5,810 bases of DNA from Anaerolineae bacterium (lineage in GTDB: Bacteria; Chloroflexota; Anaerolineae; UBA4142): contig JAOACU010000192.1 in the NCBI GenBank assembly GCA_026417715.1, positions 1-5,810 on the forward strand. The letters run 5' to 3'. A program made the translations under genes and the position numbers. Shown here piece by piece: positions 4,699 to 5,810 of this stretch (the first letter of the stretch is position 1; the number at the start of each line of letters is the position of its first letter). The notes beneath the pieces were generated by a model. The model saw nothing but the letters and a program-made list of their open reading frames with translations. It made no database searches and was not told the DNA's origin.

Positions 4699-5810
4699 AT
4701 GCTCAAAACCCTCTACACCCGCCTCACCGGCGATCCGAACGAAAAAGAACTCAACCGCCTCAAACCGCTTGTCGCGCAAATCAACGCGCTGGAGCCACAC
4801 ATCCAAAAACTCACCGACGCGCAACTGCGCGCCAAGACCGACGAATTTCGCGCGCGCCTCGATGACGAATTGCGTGAACCGCGCGCGCGTGTGCGCGATC
4901 TGCGTCAGCAATTCGACACTGCCGATACCGACACGCGCCGCATTTTGGAAGAGCAACTCAAGCAAGCCGAAAAAGAATTGCTCGATGCGGAACGTGCCGC
5001 GCTCGACGCGATTCTCCCCGAAGCGTTCGCGTGCGTGCGCGAAGCCAGCGTCCGCACCATTGGTTTGCGTCACTTTGACGTGCAACTTATCGGTGGCATT
5101 GTCTTGCACGAAGGTAAAATCGCCGAGATGAAAACTGGCGAAGGCAAGACGCTCGTCGCGACGTTGCCGCTGTATTTGAACGCGCTTCTCGGACGCGGCG
5201 CGCATCTCGTCACTGTGAACGATTACCTTGCGCGACGCGATACGCAATGGATGGGTCCCATCTATCACGCGCTTGGATTGAGCGTCGCCGCGTTGCAACA
5301 AGGCGACGAGAAACGAGCGTTGATGTTCGACCCGACGTTTGAAGCCGCGACGCGCGAAATGAACTACTTACGCGCATGCGATCGTCACGACGCGTATCGC
5401 GCGGACATCACCTACGGCACCAACAGCGAATTCGGCTTTGATTATCTGCGCGACAATATGGCGTGGCGACTCGAAGACCGCGTGCAACGTGAGTTGTACT
5501 ATGCCATCGTGGACGAAGTGGACAACATTTTGATTGACGAAGCGCGCACGCCGCTCATCATTTCGGGACCTGCGGGTGAAGCCTCGGAAGAGTACTATCG
5601 GCTGGCACAAATCGTGCGTCAACTGTCACCCGATCATTATACGATTGACCAGCGCACGCGCAGTATCACGCTGACCGAAGCAGGTTACGATCGCGTCGAA
5701 GAGTTGTTGGGGCAACCGCTCACCAGCCCCGATCGTCCCGAAGAGGCAGACCCACAACAAGCCAAGTTGATGCACCATCTTGAAGCCGCGCTCAAAGCCG
5801 AGTATCTCTT
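4699..5810 (+). CDS. secA: Preprotein translocase ATPase SecA (N-terminal part, cut by window edge)
   Basis: 370 complete codons of the ATPase that drives unfolded preproteins through the SecYEG channel at the membrane. Visible: N-terminal helix (MLKTLYTRLTGDPNEKELNR), IPEAFA-type ILPEAFACVREAS (105-117), RHFDVQLIGG (124-133), Walker A MKTGEGKT (144-151), VTVNDYLARRD (171-181), DITYGTNSEFGFDYLRDNM (236-254), Walker B DEVD (272-275) and IDEARTPLIISG (279-290), followed by the start of the preprotein cross-linking domain. About 42 extra residues lie before Walker A compared with E. coli (Lys150 against Lys108), filled by a charged helical stretch (about 55-103). A further 21 or so lie between Walker A and B (about 200-232). 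The start ATG has AGGA 4 nt upstream. The 3' part is outside the window. Confidence 0.97.
   Translation, partial: MLKTLYTRLTGDPNEKELNRLKPLVAQINALEPHIQKLTDAQLRAKTDEFRARLDDELREPRARVRDLRQQFDTADTDTRRILEEQLKQAEKELLDAERAALDAILPEAFACVREASVRTIGLRHFDVQLIGGIVLHEGKIAEMKTGEGKTLVATLPLYLNALLGRGAHLVTVNDYLARRDTQWMGPIYHALGLSVAALQQGDEKRALMFDPTFEAATREMNYLRACDRHDAYRADITYGTNSEFGFDYLRDNMAWRLEDRVQRELYYAIVDEVDNILIDEARTPLIISGPAGEASEEYYRLAQIVRQLSPDHYTIDQRTRSITLTEAGYDRVEELLGQPLTSPDRPEEADPQQAKLMHHLEAALKAEYL

Noticed and set aside
4132..5301. Long open frame of 389 codons on the minus strand across prs and secA
   Set aside because: It is the shadow of two well-identified genes in GC-rich DNA, crosses the heptad palindrome, and its translation has no recognisable domain.

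Overview
The window is a GC-rich bacterial chromosome segment with many CGCG runs. Its main genes all read rightward. A Chloroflexota (Anaerolineae-like) origin is my best guess. The reasons are the SecA with a long charged insertion before its nucleotide-binding motif, the separate small B12-binding mutase subunit paired with MeaB, the form of the cyclophilin, and the elaborate intergenic palindromes. No marker gene here proves the taxonomy.

Layout. (1) Positions 1-380 are a probable divergent intergenic region. A near-consensus leftward promoter (79 to 51) would serve a gene that leaves the window at its left edge. A rightward promoter (324-352) precedes mcmA2. Between them lies an imperfect palindrome of about 200 bp (81-279) that folds on paper into a multi-arm cloverleaf. 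(2) Positions 381-1729 hold a two-gene cobalamin module: a B12-binding acyl-CoA mutase small subunit and its G-protein chaperone MeaB, overlapping by GTGA. The large catalytic mutase subunit is not in the window. (3) Positions 1726-2630 are an AT-richer accessory patch: a DUF2283 gene, a decayed second copy of the meaB 3' end, an unrecognised 104-residue coiled-coil protein, a 30-codon VapC/PIN-toxin fragment and a DUF433 antitoxin-like gene. It reads as a remnant of toxin-antitoxin loci with antitoxin-type genes but no intact toxin. (4) Positions 2691-3647 encode an unusual TPR - transmembrane/lipobox-like segment - cyclophilin protein. A strong internal ribosome binding site and ATG lie exactly at the start of the cyclophilin part. 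(5) Positions 3662-4621 encode ribose-phosphate pyrophosphokinase. (6) Positions 4622-4698 carry a 7-bp-periodic palindrome. (7) From 4699 to the right edge runs the N-terminal part of secA (370 complete codons).

Functional picture. The first two genes serve coenzyme-B12-dependent carbon-skeleton rearrangement, most likely methylmalonyl-CoA to succinyl-CoA. MeaB loads and protects the cofactor. The right half is housekeeping: protein folding, PRPP supply for nucleotide synthesis, and Sec protein export. The accessory patch sits directly behind meaB, joined by a 4-bp overlap, and could be co-transcribed from the mcmA2 promoter. I see no convincing promoter of its own.

The items most worth a second look are the cloverleaf palindrome, the duplicated meaB tail bracketing the DUF2283 gene, the toxin-less antitoxin cluster, and the TPR/cyclophilin fusion with its internal start. 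I found no clearly new multi-gene system.
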